In this document: one piece after another, positions 19,087-27,464 of the stretch
Position numbering within the stretch: position 1 is the stretch's first letter
How the letters are laid out: every line of letters begins with the position of its first letter
Origin: CAVXXB01 sp963765585
GTDB lineage: Bacteria > Calditrichota > Calditrichia > JAJRVZ01
Direction: 5' to 3'
DNA: 64,000 nucleotides
NCBI GenBank assembly: GCA_963765585.1
Contig: CAVXXB010000022.1
Span: 105,662 to 169,661, forward strand
Notes under the pieces: generated by a model
Seen by the model: the letters and a program-made list of their open reading frames with translations, nothing else
Told to the model about the DNA's origin: nothing
Databases searched by the model: none
Position numbers and translations under genes: made by a program

Positions 19087-19722
19087 GTGAAAAAAATTGG
19101 ATTTCTTTATCTTTTATTACTGTTTTTACAATTGGCCTGTGGACGACCGGAGCCAGTTTCATACGATCTTGTCGACATTGCTCAAATTAATAAAAACATT
19201 ATCTTAGATATTAAATACGCTACAAAAAACAATTTTTTAAACGAAGCAGTGTATCCGGCACCCCGCTGCTTCCTGGTTAAATTGGCCGCTATGAAGATTG
19301 ATTCTATTCAATCAGAGCTGGAACAGCAGGGATTGGGTTTAAAAATTTTTGATGGGTATCGTCCTTTTTCTGTAACTGAAAAGATGTGGGAAATTTTGCC
19401 GGACGACAGGTATGTTGCCAATCCAAAAAACGGCTCACGACATAACAGAGGTGCTGCTGTTGATTTAACTCTGGTGGACTCATTGGGCAATGAATTGGAG
19501 ATGCCCACCGCTTTTGACGCTTTTACCGAAATTGCTGCACATGCGTATCAAAATCTGCCTGAACACGTACTAAAGAATCGCGAACTACTGAGAACCATTA
19601 TGGAAAAGTATGGTTTTACCCCAATAAAAAGCGAATGGTGGCATTACGATTTAAAGAACTATAAAAAATATCCGATTCTTAATGTATCGTTCAAGGATAT
19701 TGATAAGTATGATGATCTGTAA
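19087..19722 (+). CDS. VanX-type D-Ala-D-Ala dipeptidase lipoprotein (M15D)
   Basis: The 211-residue protein carries a lipoprotein signal (MKKIGFLYLLLLFLQLACG, lipid on the Cys). The zinc-dipeptidase core has metal-binding SRHNRGAAVDLTL and EWWHYD, with the Arg-bearing FDGYRPFSV segment expected for VanX/DdpX. It cleaves D-alanyl-D-alanine or related dipeptides, here probably in the periplasm. In most bacteria such enzymes recycle cell-wall dipeptides rather than give vancomycin resistance, and no vanH/vanA genes are present. The start is GTG, with a weak GGAAA upstream. It lies 21 bases from ilvE. Confidence 0.9.
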   Translation: MKKIGFLYLLLLFLQLACGRPEPVSYDLVDIAQINKNIILDIKYATKNNFLNEAVYPAPRCFLVKLAAMKIDSIQSELEQQGLGLKIFDGYRPFSVTEKMWEILPDDRYVANPKNGSRHNRGAAVDLTLVDSLGNELEMPTAFDAFTEIAAHAYQNLPEHVLKNRELLRTIMEKYGFTPIKSEWWHYDLKNYKKYPILNVSFKDIDKYDDL

Positions 19723-19743
19723 ATTTTATAAAAAGGATTACTG

Positions 19744-20664
19744 ATGGATACAAAATTAGGTGAATTTATATGGAATGATGGTGAATATGTAAAATGGGAA
19801 GATGCAAAGGTTCACATTATGTCCCATGTCATTCACTATGGTTCTTCTGTATTTGAAGGAATCCGATCATATGACACCAACAACGGACCGGCGGTTTTCA
19901 GGTTAGAAGATCATATTAAACGCCTGCATGACTCGGCTAAAATATATCGCATGGATATCAAATGGAGCGTGGATGAGCTGTGCCAGGCTTGCCTTGAAAC
20001 CGTAAGAAAGAACAACTTTGGCGCATGCTATATTCGTCCGGTCGTTTTTCGCGGATATGGAACCTTTGGAGTAAATCCGCTGCAAAGCCCATTGCAAACA
20101 TATATTGCCACCTGGGAATGGGGAAAATATCTTGGCCCGGAGGCGCTGGAGCAGGGCGTGGATGTGTGCGTTTCGACCTGGAGTCGCATGGCAGCAAACA
20201 CTTTGCCCGCTTTGGCAAAAGCTGCCGGAAACTATATGAATGCGCAATTAATAAAAATGGAAGCGATTACAAATGGTTATACTGAAGGCATCGCACTGGA
20301 TACCAATGGATATGTTTCTGAAGGAAGCGGCGAAAATATATTTATTATCCGAAATGGAGAACTTTTCACCCCACCGCTAAGCTCATCAATCTTGCCAGGT
20401 CTGACACGGGATTGTGTTCTTCGTATATGCCAGGATTTGGGTCTGAAGGTATCACAGAGAATGGTTCCACGCGAAATGTTGTACATCGCCGATGAGGTGT
20501 TTTTTACCGGAACGGCTGCCGAGATTACCCCAATCAGATCTATTGATAAGATCCAGATAGGTTCAGGACATCGCGGTCCGATAACAGAAAAAATACAATC
20601 TGAGTTTTTTAAAATTTTTACCGGTGAACGGGAAGTACCCCAAAATTGGCTCACTCAGATTTAG
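19744..20664 (+). CDS. ilvE: Branched-chain amino acid aminotransferase
   Basis: The 306-residue class IV PLP enzyme interconverts Leu, Ile and Val with their 2-oxo acids, using glutamate. The PLP-binding Lys is K159 in PALAKAAGNYMN. Other family marks are HYGSSVFEGIR, ACYIRPVVFRGYG, SEGSGENIF and EVFFTGTAAEITPI, which favour IlvE over D-amino-acid or aminodeoxychorismate enzymes. AAAAAGGATT precedes the ATG. It follows the dipeptidase gene closely and is probably cotranscribed with it. The TAG stop runs straight into a heptamer array. Confidence 0.95.
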   Translation: MDTKLGEFIWNDGEYVKWEDAKVHIMSHVIHYGSSVFEGIRSYDTNNGPAVFRLEDHIKRLHDSAKIYRMDIKWSVDELCQACLETVRKNNFGACYIRPVVFRGYGTFGVNPLQSPLQTYIATWEWGKYLGPEALEQGVDVCVSTWSRMAANTLPALAKAAGNYMNAQLIKMEAITNGYTEGIALDTNGYVSEGSGENIFIIRNGELFTPPLSSSILPGLTRDCVLRICQDLGLKVSQRMVPREMLYIADEVFFTGTAAEITPIRSIDKIQIGSGHRGPITEKIQSEFFKIFTGEREVPQNWLTQI

Positions 20665-20683
20665 GGCAGATTAGAGAAGAGAT

Positions 20684-20824
20684 AGAGATTAGAGATTAGA
20701 GATTAGAGATTAGAGATTAGAGATTAGAGATTAGAGATTAGAGATTAGAGATTAGAGAAATTTTGCGTTTTGCAGATAGATTGTCAAGTAATACTTATAA
20801 TTTCTCATCTCTAATCTCTAATCA
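20684..20824 (+). repeat. Heptamer array AGAGATT x10 with GTCAAGT word and inverted 3' part
   Basis: Ten exact copies of AGAGATT span 20684-20753. After AGAGAAATTTTTGC-like text comes TTGTCAAGT (20781-20789). Then 20797-20824 is an inverted, degenerate copy of the array text (TTTCTCATCTCTAATC). The same composite occurs at 50333-50462. It fills the gap between the convergent ilvE and epimerase genes. Confidence 0.8.
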
Positions 20825-20832
20825 TGTTTCTA

Positions 20833-21969
20833 CTAAAACTCCCCCTCAACCCCCAGGCCTGGTTTTTCACTCAAAATCATTTTTCCATTTTCAACAGTAG
20901 CCCCAGTAAAAGGATCATTACTGATCAGCAGATTCCCATCCAAATCAGCCCAATCGACCATGGGTGACAGGTGGGCAGCCGCCGAAATAGCAACAGAGCT
21001 TTCGATCATACAACCCAGCATGATTTTCATATCAAATGCTTTTGCCAGATGAATCATGCGCAGCGCTTCCTGCAAACCACCGGCTTTCATAAGCTTTATA
21101 TTAATACCATCATAGGCTTCTGACAGTTTTGGTATATCCGTAGCCGTTTTCACTGCCTCATCAGCCACAATCGGCATATCAACCCGGTCTCTCAGCCACC
21201 GTGTTTCCTTTATCATTTCCGAAGGCATGGGTTGTTCAATAAACTCAACACCCATTGTTTCTAACCATTTTATTTTTTCCAATGCAACTTCTTTTGTTTT
21301 CCAACCTTCGTTGGCATCCACCCGGATTGGTTTGTCAGTAACACTGCGCACCGCATCAAGAATCTCTTCGTCGTTTTCCTTACCAACTTTTATTTTAAGT
21401 ACCGGATATTTATCAGCTTCACGTACTTTTTGTTTTATCACCTCCGGTGTGTCAATGCCAATCGAAAATGAAGTTAACGGCGTTTTGTTTTTGTTCACAC
21501 CCCATAATTTATATAAAGGGATATTCAGTTTTTTACCGACCCAATCCATCAATGCGATATCAACAGCACAACGGGCACAATTCTGATCGGTAATGGATTT
21601 AAATACTTCTTCTTTTAGCTCGGCAAATTGCCACAGATCATATTCTTCTATCAGTTTTTTAATACCATTGATTCTGTCAGTCGTTTTTTCACTGTTTTCT
21701 CCATAACGAACATTGGGCGCTGCTTCACCATAACCAATGACGCCATCTTTTTCGATCTTCACAAACACATTGTCTTTGTAGTCGCTTGAATTCCGTGATA
21801 TTGTCCATGTGTGCTGTAACATAAGGCGTTTGGTTTTTATCTCAAGCATGGTCCCTCCAATATTTGCTTTTTTTGTTGTACATGAATAGAGCGGTAACTG
21901 CCCCAAAACAGACAATCCGATTATAGATTTCCCTGAAAGGTTGAGAAATTCCTTTCGTTTCATATTCAC
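20833..21969 (-). CDS. Dipeptide epimerase (enolase superfamily)
   Basis: The 378-residue enzyme belongs to the mandelate racemase/muconate lactonizing group, L-Ala-D/L-Glu epimerase branch. Catalytic and metal residues are seen in LKIKVGKEND (KxK), RVDANEGW, EQPMP, VADEAV and INIKLMKAGG. The N-terminus (KRKEFLNLSGKSIIGLSVLG then LYSC) looks like an exported or lipoprotein leader, unusual for cytoplasmic epimerases. With the NlpC/P60 gene one base upstream it resembles the ykfB-ykfC pair of Bacillus for murein tripeptide breakdown. The exact dipeptide is inference. Confidence 0.88.
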   Translation of the reverse strand: MNMKRKEFLNLSGKSIIGLSVLGQLPLYSCTTKKANIGGTMLEIKTKRLMLQHTWTISRNSSDYKDNVFVKIEKDGVIGYGEAAPNVRYGENSEKTTDRINGIKKLIEEYDLWQFAELKEEVFKSITDQNCARCAVDIALMDWVGKKLNIPLYKLWGVNKNKTPLTSFSIGIDTPEVIKQKVREADKYPVLKIKVGKENDEEILDAVRSVTDKPIRVDANEGWKTKEVALEKIKWLETMGVEFIEQPMPSEMIKETRWLRDRVDMPIVADEAVKTATDIPKLSEAYDGINIKLMKAGGLQEALRMIHLAKAFDMKIMLGCMIESSVAISAAAHLSPMVDWADLDGNLLISNDPFTGATVENGKMILSEKPGLGVEGEF

Positions 21970-21970
21970 C

Positions 21971-23101
21971 TCAGTTATTAATAATCCGTTTTATGTGTCT
22001 GAATGTCCTTTTGCGATAAGGATTAAATAATTCATCCTCCTCATCAAGACTGTTAATTTTTACCAACGCACTCGAATGAATAAAATGCGAACCACCAAGA
22101 CATATACCCACATGGGTAATTCGTTTTTCAGATCCAAAGAATATTAAATCACCTTGTAAAACATTGGAGAAATCATCCTCAGGAATTATTTCTTCACCTA
22201 ACATCACTTGCATATTCGCATCGCGCGGCAGCGGATAACCAAAATGTCTGAAAACAGTTCCCGTAAACCCGGAGCAATCCAAACCTTTTGTTGAACTTCC
22301 GCCCCAAAGATATGGAATGCCCAACATTGTTTTTGCTTTAGCAACCAGAGCCTCACGATCAATATTATTATCATTTTTTGGCATGATATAATTACGCAAA
22401 TTCTTTTTTCTCACAAATCCGGTCCGACCATCAGGAAGAATTACCCCCGTCCAGTTTCCCTTATTATCGGCATTTTTTACAACACATCCCAACACCAGAT
22501 CAGACACTACCTGGCTTTCATCAGATGGTTTTTCGAAGACCTGACAAAAATTTACGATTACTTCAGATTTTGCCGACTCCTGCCAGTTGGCCAGTCCGGG
22601 TGAACCCATTCGCTCGATCGTGCCGGCGGTGATCCAGCCCAGATAATCAATCGGTGTTTGGACAAGCACCCAGTATCCCTTACGCTTCAACAGTTTGAGT
22701 GGCATGCCCATTAAAACCTGATCTACCAACTCCGAGCTATGTCCCGGATGGCGTCTCAGATTAGCCACGCTGACACTCACGATAGCTATGGTGCTGTCAC
22801 CAAGGTCGGAATCCGGTAGCAGTTTAAAGTTAATTTGTGCATCCTGAAGTCCGTCCGTTTGAGCAATGGATGCATTTACTGCCGAGTGAATTTCCGGTAC
22901 CGAGGTTTCACCCTCAATATGCCATCTTCCATCTTCGTATTTATAATCAATATTAAACAGACGGATTCTCTTATCCGGTGCCCACTCATTACCGATTTCT
23001 TCAATCTTATTTATGAACGATTCCGGTGGTTGTTCCGGTGTACAGGAAAAAAAACTAGAGAAAAAAATAAGGGGCAGAACCAACAGACGAACTAATTTCA
23101 T
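21971..23101 (-). CDS. NlpC/P60 gamma-D-glutamyl peptidase lipoprotein with SH3 domains
   Basis: The 376-residue protein has a lipoprotein leader (LVLPLIFFSSFFSCTPE) and two bacterial SH3-like domains (about 110-165, VSVANLRRHPGHSSELV, and 175-235). The C-terminal NlpC/P60 cysteine-peptidase domain has catalytic Cys near residue 275 (GLDCSGFTGTVF) and His in ITHVGICLGG. It should cut the gamma-D-Glu to diamino-acid bond of murein peptides, as YkfC and dipeptidyl-peptidase VI do. It lies immediately upstream of the epimerase, so product can pass directly to that step. Confidence 0.92.
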   Translation of the reverse strand: MKLVRLLVLPLIFFSSFFSCTPEQPPESFINKIEEIGNEWAPDKRIRLFNIDYKYEDGRWHIEGETSVPEIHSAVNASIAQTDGLQDAQINFKLLPDSDLGDSTIAIVSVSVANLRRHPGHSSELVDQVLMGMPLKLLKRKGYWVLVQTPIDYLGWITAGTIERMGSPGLANWQESAKSEVIVNFCQVFEKPSDESQVVSDLVLGCVVKNADNKGNWTGVILPDGRTGFVRKKNLRNYIMPKNDNNIDREALVAKAKTMLGIPYLWGGSSTKGLDCSGFTGTVFRHFGYPLPRDANMQVMLGEEIIPEDDFSNVLQGDLIFFGSEKRITHVGICLGGSHFIHSSALVKINSLDEEDELFNPYRKRTFRHIKRIINN

Positions 23102-23217
23102 ATAACACTCCCAATCTCAAATATAAATGTAAAATATACGGAATCATAAAATTCATGCAAAACATTTTTGATTTCTTTTGATCAGATGAAAAATCGGGGT
23201 AAATTTGATATTTTCAG

Positions 23218-23292
23218 CCGATAGCCGATAGCCGATAGCCGATAGCCGATAGCCGATAGCAAAATTTATGCATAGTATAATGCAAGTCAAGT
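23218..23292 (+). repeat. Heptamer array CCGATAG x6 with GTCAAGT word
   Basis: Six exact copies of CCGATAG span 23218-23259. GTCAAGT follows at 23286-23292 after a 26-base spacer. It lies in the divergent gap between the NlpC/P60 and TauE-like genes, 12 bases before the ATG of the latter, so it may touch that gene's leader. Confidence 0.75.
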
Positions 23293-23303
23293 AGAATACC
23301 TTT

Positions 23304-24014
23304 ATGGAACTGGAATTATTCACCATATTTTTAATCGGGTTTTTAGGCGGGTTCAGTCATTGTATCGGTATGTGCGGCGGTTTCGTAATGACCTATACCA
23401 TAAAAATACAGGAAAGTGATGTCATTGCAGCGCCTTCCCGTTGGCAAACCCTGTATCCACATTTATTGTATAACAGCGGCAGGGTGCTAACCTATGTAAT
23501 TCTTGGTGAAATCTTTGGCTTTCTTGGCAGCTCCCTTGGTGTCATATTTGCCCTGCGTGATATTCAGGGTATCTTACAATTATTTGCCGGATTGGTTATG
23601 ATGCTGATGGGATTTGATCTGGCAGGTTGGATTCCTGTCTCGAAACCCGATTCTTTCCCTGGAATTTCCGGATTTAAGCGCCTGGTACATTCCCTATTCA
23701 ATCGGGTAAATAGAAAAAATATATTTGTTTTGGGTCTGGTCCTGGGATTTATTCCCTGCGGACTTGTATATGTGGCAGGCGCAAAAGCAGCCGCGACTCA
23801 GAGCATTTTTGGCGGGATGATAACCATGTTTGTGTTCGGACTTGGAACATTTCCTGCCATGGTAATTACCGGCCTGACGGTTAATCTCATTTCAGCTAAA
23901 CTCCGCCATCGTCTTTACCGCCTGGCCGCAATCATGGTGATAATTCTCGGAGTTCTAACGATTCTCCGGGGTATTGATGCCATGGGTTGGCAAAAGTTCT
24001 ACTGGTTAGTTTGA
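23304..24014 (+). CDS. TauE/DsbD_2-like membrane protein of the cco cluster
   Basis: The 236-residue protein has about six membrane helices with the paired motifs GGFSHCIGMCGGFV and LGFIPCGLVYVAGA. These cysteine-bearing repeats are typical of the cytochrome-c-biogenesis/DsbD_2 branch that accompanies cbb3 oxidase genes. Such proteins are annotated as sulfite exporters or heavy-metal transporters, but the cluster suggests a role in copper or thiol handling for oxidase assembly. It is separated from ccoI by an Rrf2 regulator gene. Confidence 0.8.
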   Translation: MELELFTIFLIGFLGGFSHCIGMCGGFVMTYTIKIQESDVIAAPSRWQTLYPHLLYNSGRVLTYVILGEIFGFLGSSLGVIFALRDIQGILQLFAGLVMMLMGFDLAGWIPVSKPDSFPGISGFKRLVHSLFNRVNRKNIFVLGLVLGFIPCGLVYVAGAKAAATQSIFGGMITMFVFGLGTFPAMVITGLTVNLISAKLRHRLYRLAAIMVIILGVLTILRGIDAMGWQKFYWLV

Positions 24015-24197
24015 TTTCAATTTCGCGGAATCAGGAATATATTATTAAGTTTGGCAAATCTGTCCGCATAAATCAATCAGACGAAGTATTCAATAGCAAC
24101 AATTCGGATAATTATTTATTTACATAAACTATTGTTATTAATGCGTTTGCGTGCCTAACATACCATGCTTGAACTAAGGGGACTGATTTGGTCATGT

Positions 24198-24215
24198 TTG
24201 GCATCACAATTGCAT
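24198..24215 (+). promoter_or_regulatory. Candidate sigma-54 promoter before the Rrf2 gene
   Basis: TTGGCATCACAATTGCAT has GG at 24200-24201 and GC at 24212-24213 with exactly ten bases between, as in the -24/-12 consensus (TGGCAC...TTGCA). One of the better -24 element bases (C to T) differs. Transcription would start near 24225, about 20 bases before the ATG. Confidence 0.45.
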
Positions 24216-24244
24216 AGCTGTTGGAGAAAAAAGCGATATAGTAT

Positions 24245-24664
24245 ATGAAAATTACAATGATTGGGGAATATGCGATTCGTGCCATGATGCATATGGCGGC
24301 ACAGGGCAAGGGTGTGGTTGTAAATATTAGCGATGTTTCTGGACACTGGGATATTCCTGAATCAATTCTACGAAAAATTATTCCACGTTTACGGCGTGCC
24401 GGTTTTATAAGGTCTATTCGCGGTAATAGCGGCGGCATCTGTCTTGCAGGGGATGCGCAACAGATCACACCCCTCGATATTATTGAGTCTATTGAAGGTG
24501 AAATCGTACTAAATCCGTGTTTGCTGAACCCTGAATTTTGCAATAGAACCGAGATCTGTGAAATGCATTCTCTCTGGAATCAGGCACGGGATCAGCTGCG
24601 ACAAATTTTGTGCAGTACTTCCATATCCGAAATGGCGGAGAAGGAATTAGGGATTAGAGATTAG
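24245..24664 (+). CDS. Rrf2-family transcriptional regulator
   Basis: The 139-residue protein has the Rrf2 winged helix (MKITMIGEYAIRAMMHMAAQ, IPESILRKIIPRLRRAGFI, RSIRGNSGGICLA). Three cysteines lie in NPCLLNPEFCNRTEICEM, positioned as in members that bind an iron-sulfur cluster (IscR, NsrR, RsrR). It probably senses oxygen, nitric oxide or redox state and controls the adjoining cco genes. The C-terminal residues ELGIRD and the stop are encoded by repeat text of the GATTAG type, so the original end of the gene may have been overwritten. Confidence 0.9.
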   Translation: MKITMIGEYAIRAMMHMAAQGKGVVVNISDVSGHWDIPESILRKIIPRLRRAGFIRSIRGNSGGICLAGDAQQITPLDIIESIEGEIVLNPCLLNPEFCNRTEICEMHSLWNQARDQLRQILCSTSISEMAEKELGIRD

Positions 24665-24808
24665 AAACTGGGAATTAGTAACTGGTAACTGGTAATTTAT
24701 TTTGAATATTTATTTCTTGAAGAAATTGATAAATTGCTTATTGCCTATCGCTTATCGCATATAGAGTTGTTATATTTTCTAACTATAAAAGGGTGTTAAT
24801 AAAACCTA

Positions 24809-27271
24809 ATGCAAAACATTGCAAATAAAACCAAATCGAGGGAATCGCGGGAACTTGCCTGTTTCCATTGTGGGGATAGCTGTCCGGACTCGAGTGTAAA
24901 TATTGGGGATAAGTTTTTTTGCTGCAATGGGTGTAAGTTGGTTTATGAATTACTCTCCGAAAAAGATCTCTGTGCATATTATGAATTAGCGAAAAGCCCG
25001 GGAATATCACCCCAGGAGGCTGGTCTTAATGCAAAATATGGTTATTTGGATGATCCAAATATTGAAAAAAAATTAATTAATTTTTCCGATGGTAACAGAA
25101 ACCGGGTTACTTTCAAAACTCCGGAAATGCATTGCAGTTCTTGCATTTGGTTGTTGGAGAATCTTTACAGAGTTAACAGCGGGGTGGTTGATTCAAAGGT
25201 AAACTTTCTTCGAAAAGAAGTAATGATCACCTACGACTCTACCAAGGTTACATTAAGAGAAATTGTTGAACTGCTTACCTCCATTGGTTATGAACCGGAA
25301 ATAAATCTCGCTTCACTAAACCAGGAAGTATTTAGTGAAACAAATAAACAATTATATATCAAAATTGGTATTGCCGGTTTTGCCTTCGGTAATATTATGT
25401 TACTTAGTTTTCCCGAATATCTATCTGGAAGTAAAATTCTCGATCCGAATTTTACATTATTCTTTGGCATTCTCAATATATTTTTAGCCCTGCCGGTCTT
25501 TTTTTACAGCAGTATCGATTATTTTAAATCAGCCTGGCAAGGATTACGTCAGAAGTATATAAATATGGATGTGCCAATTTCTCTTGGCATTCTGGCATTG
25601 TTTATCCGAAGCCTGATCGAGATTATTACAAAATCAGGCGCCGGATTTTTCGATTCATTTACCGGGCTGGTTTTTCTGTTGCTCATCGGCAAATTATTCC
25701 AAAAAAAAACATATGACTCATTGTCATTTGATCGTGATTACCGCTCTTACTTTCCCGTTTCCGTACTTAAAAAAACAACCGACGGGGAGGAGAGTGTCCC
25801 AATTAACAATATAAAACCAAATGACCGGATTATGGTCAGAAATGGAGAACTTATACCGGCGGATTCTGTGCTGATCAAGGGAAACGGATACATTGATTAT
25901 AGTTTTGTCAGCGGTGAGTCTGAACCAGTTTCAAAGATCTCGGGAGATATGATCTATGCCGGGGGCCGGCAATCGGGTGAGATGTTAGAGCTTGAAGTGG
26001 TTAAGGATGTTTCGCAAAGCTATCTAACCCAGTTATGGAATAATGATGAATTCAAAAAATCCGATACAGAAGGTGTTACTTCACTGGCCAATCAGGTCAG
26101 CAAATATTTTACCTTTATTGTGTTATCAGTTGCATCACTGGCCGCGGTATACTGGCTGAGAACGGATCTTTTTCGCGCTTTGAATGCATTTACCTCCGTC
26201 CTGATTATTGCCTGTCCGTGCGCTCTGGCATTATCGACACCTTTCACATTGGGAAATACCCTGAGGATATTTGGTAAAAATGCGTTCTACCTTAAAAATA
26301 CGCACGTCATAGAAAGTTTAGCAAAAATTCAATATATCATATTTGATAAAACCGGGACAATTACAAAATCAAATTCTGCTGAAATGCAGTATATTCCTTT
26401 AAATGAGTCGTCAGAACTCTTATCGGATCATATGCAGGTGCAGATAAAATCTCTGGCAACACATTCCACCCACCCTCTGAGTCGACATCTGACATCTTAT
26501 CTGGCAACGATTGATACATATCCGGTCACAGATTATCGAGAGCATCCGGGTCTCGGCATTGAGGGGATTGTAAGGGGGGAACATATCCGGATTGGATCCG
26601 CAAAATTTACAAATTTTGCGATGGACAAGGACACTGCCCCATTGACCAGTCTGGTCTATATTCAGAAAGATGGCATTACCTGCGGCTTTTTTAATATATC
26701 AAATAAGTACAGATCAGGATTGCGAAGAGTAATAAGAAAACTGGGTGCAAAATTTGAAATAGCCATGCTCACCGGTGACAATCAAAGCGAAAAAGCCAAT
26801 CTAATAAAATATTTTAAATCCGGTTTAAACTTATGGTTTGATCAAACGCCATATAATAAGCTTAACTTTGTCAAAAAGATTCAGGCGGATAAAAAGAAGG
26901 TTCTTATGATTGGCGATGGGCTGAATGACGCCGGTGCCCTGAATATTAGTGATGTTGGTATTACAATTTCTGATGATGTAAACACATTTTCTCCCGCCTC
27001 AGATGGAATTCTTGATGGAGATGCATTTATCAAGTTGCCTGATTTCATACATTTTGCTAAAATCAGTCTTAACGTAATTCGAATTAGTTTTATAATCTCA
27101 TTTTTATATAATATTTTGGGGTTAACCTTTGCGGTGCAGGGTACATTGTCGCCCCTCATAGCAGCAGTACTCATGCCAATTAGCTCGGTGTCAGTAATTC
27201 TGTTTACCACCGGTATGACATCACTAATTGCAAAAAAAACCGGATTATATATAAAACCGGACAGGAATTAA
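24809..27271 (+). CDS. ccoI: Copper-translocating P1B-ATPase CcoI
   Basis: The 820-residue pump supplies copper for the CuB site of cbb3 oxidase. It begins with a cysteine-rich metal-binding domain (ACFHCGDSCPD, FFCCNGCKLVYELL, PF12156 type), then a heavy-metal-associated domain with MHCSSCIWLLENL. The P-type core has the membrane CPC motif (ACPCALALSTP, about residue 470), the phosphorylated Asp in DKTGT (D513) and GDGLNDAGAL. The N-terminal extra cysteine domain is characteristic of CcoI/FixI. It is directly followed by ccoS and ccoN. Confidence 0.95.
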   Translation: MQNIANKTKSRESRELACFHCGDSCPDSSVNIGDKFFCCNGCKLVYELLSEKDLCAYYELAKSPGISPQEAGLNAKYGYLDDPNIEKKLINFSDGNRNRVTFKTPEMHCSSCIWLLENLYRVNSGVVDSKVNFLRKEVMITYDSTKVTLREIVELLTSIGYEPEINLASLNQEVFSETNKQLYIKIGIAGFAFGNIMLLSFPEYLSGSKILDPNFTLFFGILNIFLALPVFFYSSIDYFKSAWQGLRQKYINMDVPISLGILALFIRSLIEIITKSGAGFFDSFTGLVFLLLIGKLFQKKTYDSLSFDRDYRSYFPVSVLKKTTDGEESVPINNIKPNDRIMVRNGELIPADSVLIKGNGYIDYSFVSGESEPVSKISGDMIYAGGRQSGEMLELEVVKDVSQSYLTQLWNNDEFKKSDTEGVTSLANQVSKYFTFIVLSVASLAAVYWLRTDLFRALNAFTSVLIIACPCALALSTPFTLGNTLRIFGKNAFYLKNTHVIESLAKIQYIIFDKTGTITKSNSAEMQYIPLNESSELLSDHMQVQIKSLATHSTHPLSRHLTSYLATIDTYPVTDYREHPGLGIEGIVRGEHIRIGSAKFTNFAMDKDTAPLTSLVYIQKDGITCGFFNISNKYRSGLRRVIRKLGAKFEIAMLTGDNQSEKANLIKYFKSGLNLWFDQTPYNKLNFVKKIQADKKKVLMIGDGLNDAGALNISDVGITISDDVNTFSPASDGILDGDAFIKLPDFIHFAKISLNVIRISFIISFLYNILGLTFAVQGTLSPLIAAVLMPISSVSVILFTTGMTSLIAKKTGLYIKPDRN

Positions 27272-27277
27272 ACCGCT

Positions 27278-27445
27278 ATGAGTGTTATGTTTTTACTTGT
27301 TTTGGCCAGTTTGGTTGTGGCTGTCGGGTTTCTGGCCGCGTTTCTGTGGGCTGTTCGCAGCGGTCAGTTTGATGACCGATATACACCATCCGTCCGTATG
27401 TTGATGGATGATCTGACGAAGAAAAAGAATAATAAGAAAAAATGA
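27278..27445 (+). CDS. ccoS: cbb3 oxidase assembly protein CcoS
   Basis: This 55-residue gene fits exactly between ccoI and ccoN. It encodes one membrane helix (LLVLASLVVAVGFLAAFLWA) followed by the CcoS hallmark WAVRSGQFDD and a Lys-rich tail. CcoS is needed for cofactor insertion into the cbb3 oxidase. It begins six bases after the ccoI stop and ends 19 bases before the ccoN ATG, so it is in the same operon. Confidence 0.9.
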   Translation: MSVMFLLVLASLVVAVGFLAAFLWAVRSGQFDDRYTPSVRMLMDDLTKKKNNKKK

Positions 27446-27464
27446 ATTGAGGGAGAAAGAGTTT

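Noticed and set aside
19087..19722. Vancomycin resistance determinant
   Set aside because: VanX-like dipeptidases are common in Gram-negative bacteria for wall-peptide use, and vanH and vanA genes are absent.
20684..20753. Heptamer arrays as a CRISPR array
   Set aside because: The unit is only seven bases, copies are directly adjacent with no spacers, and no cas genes are present.
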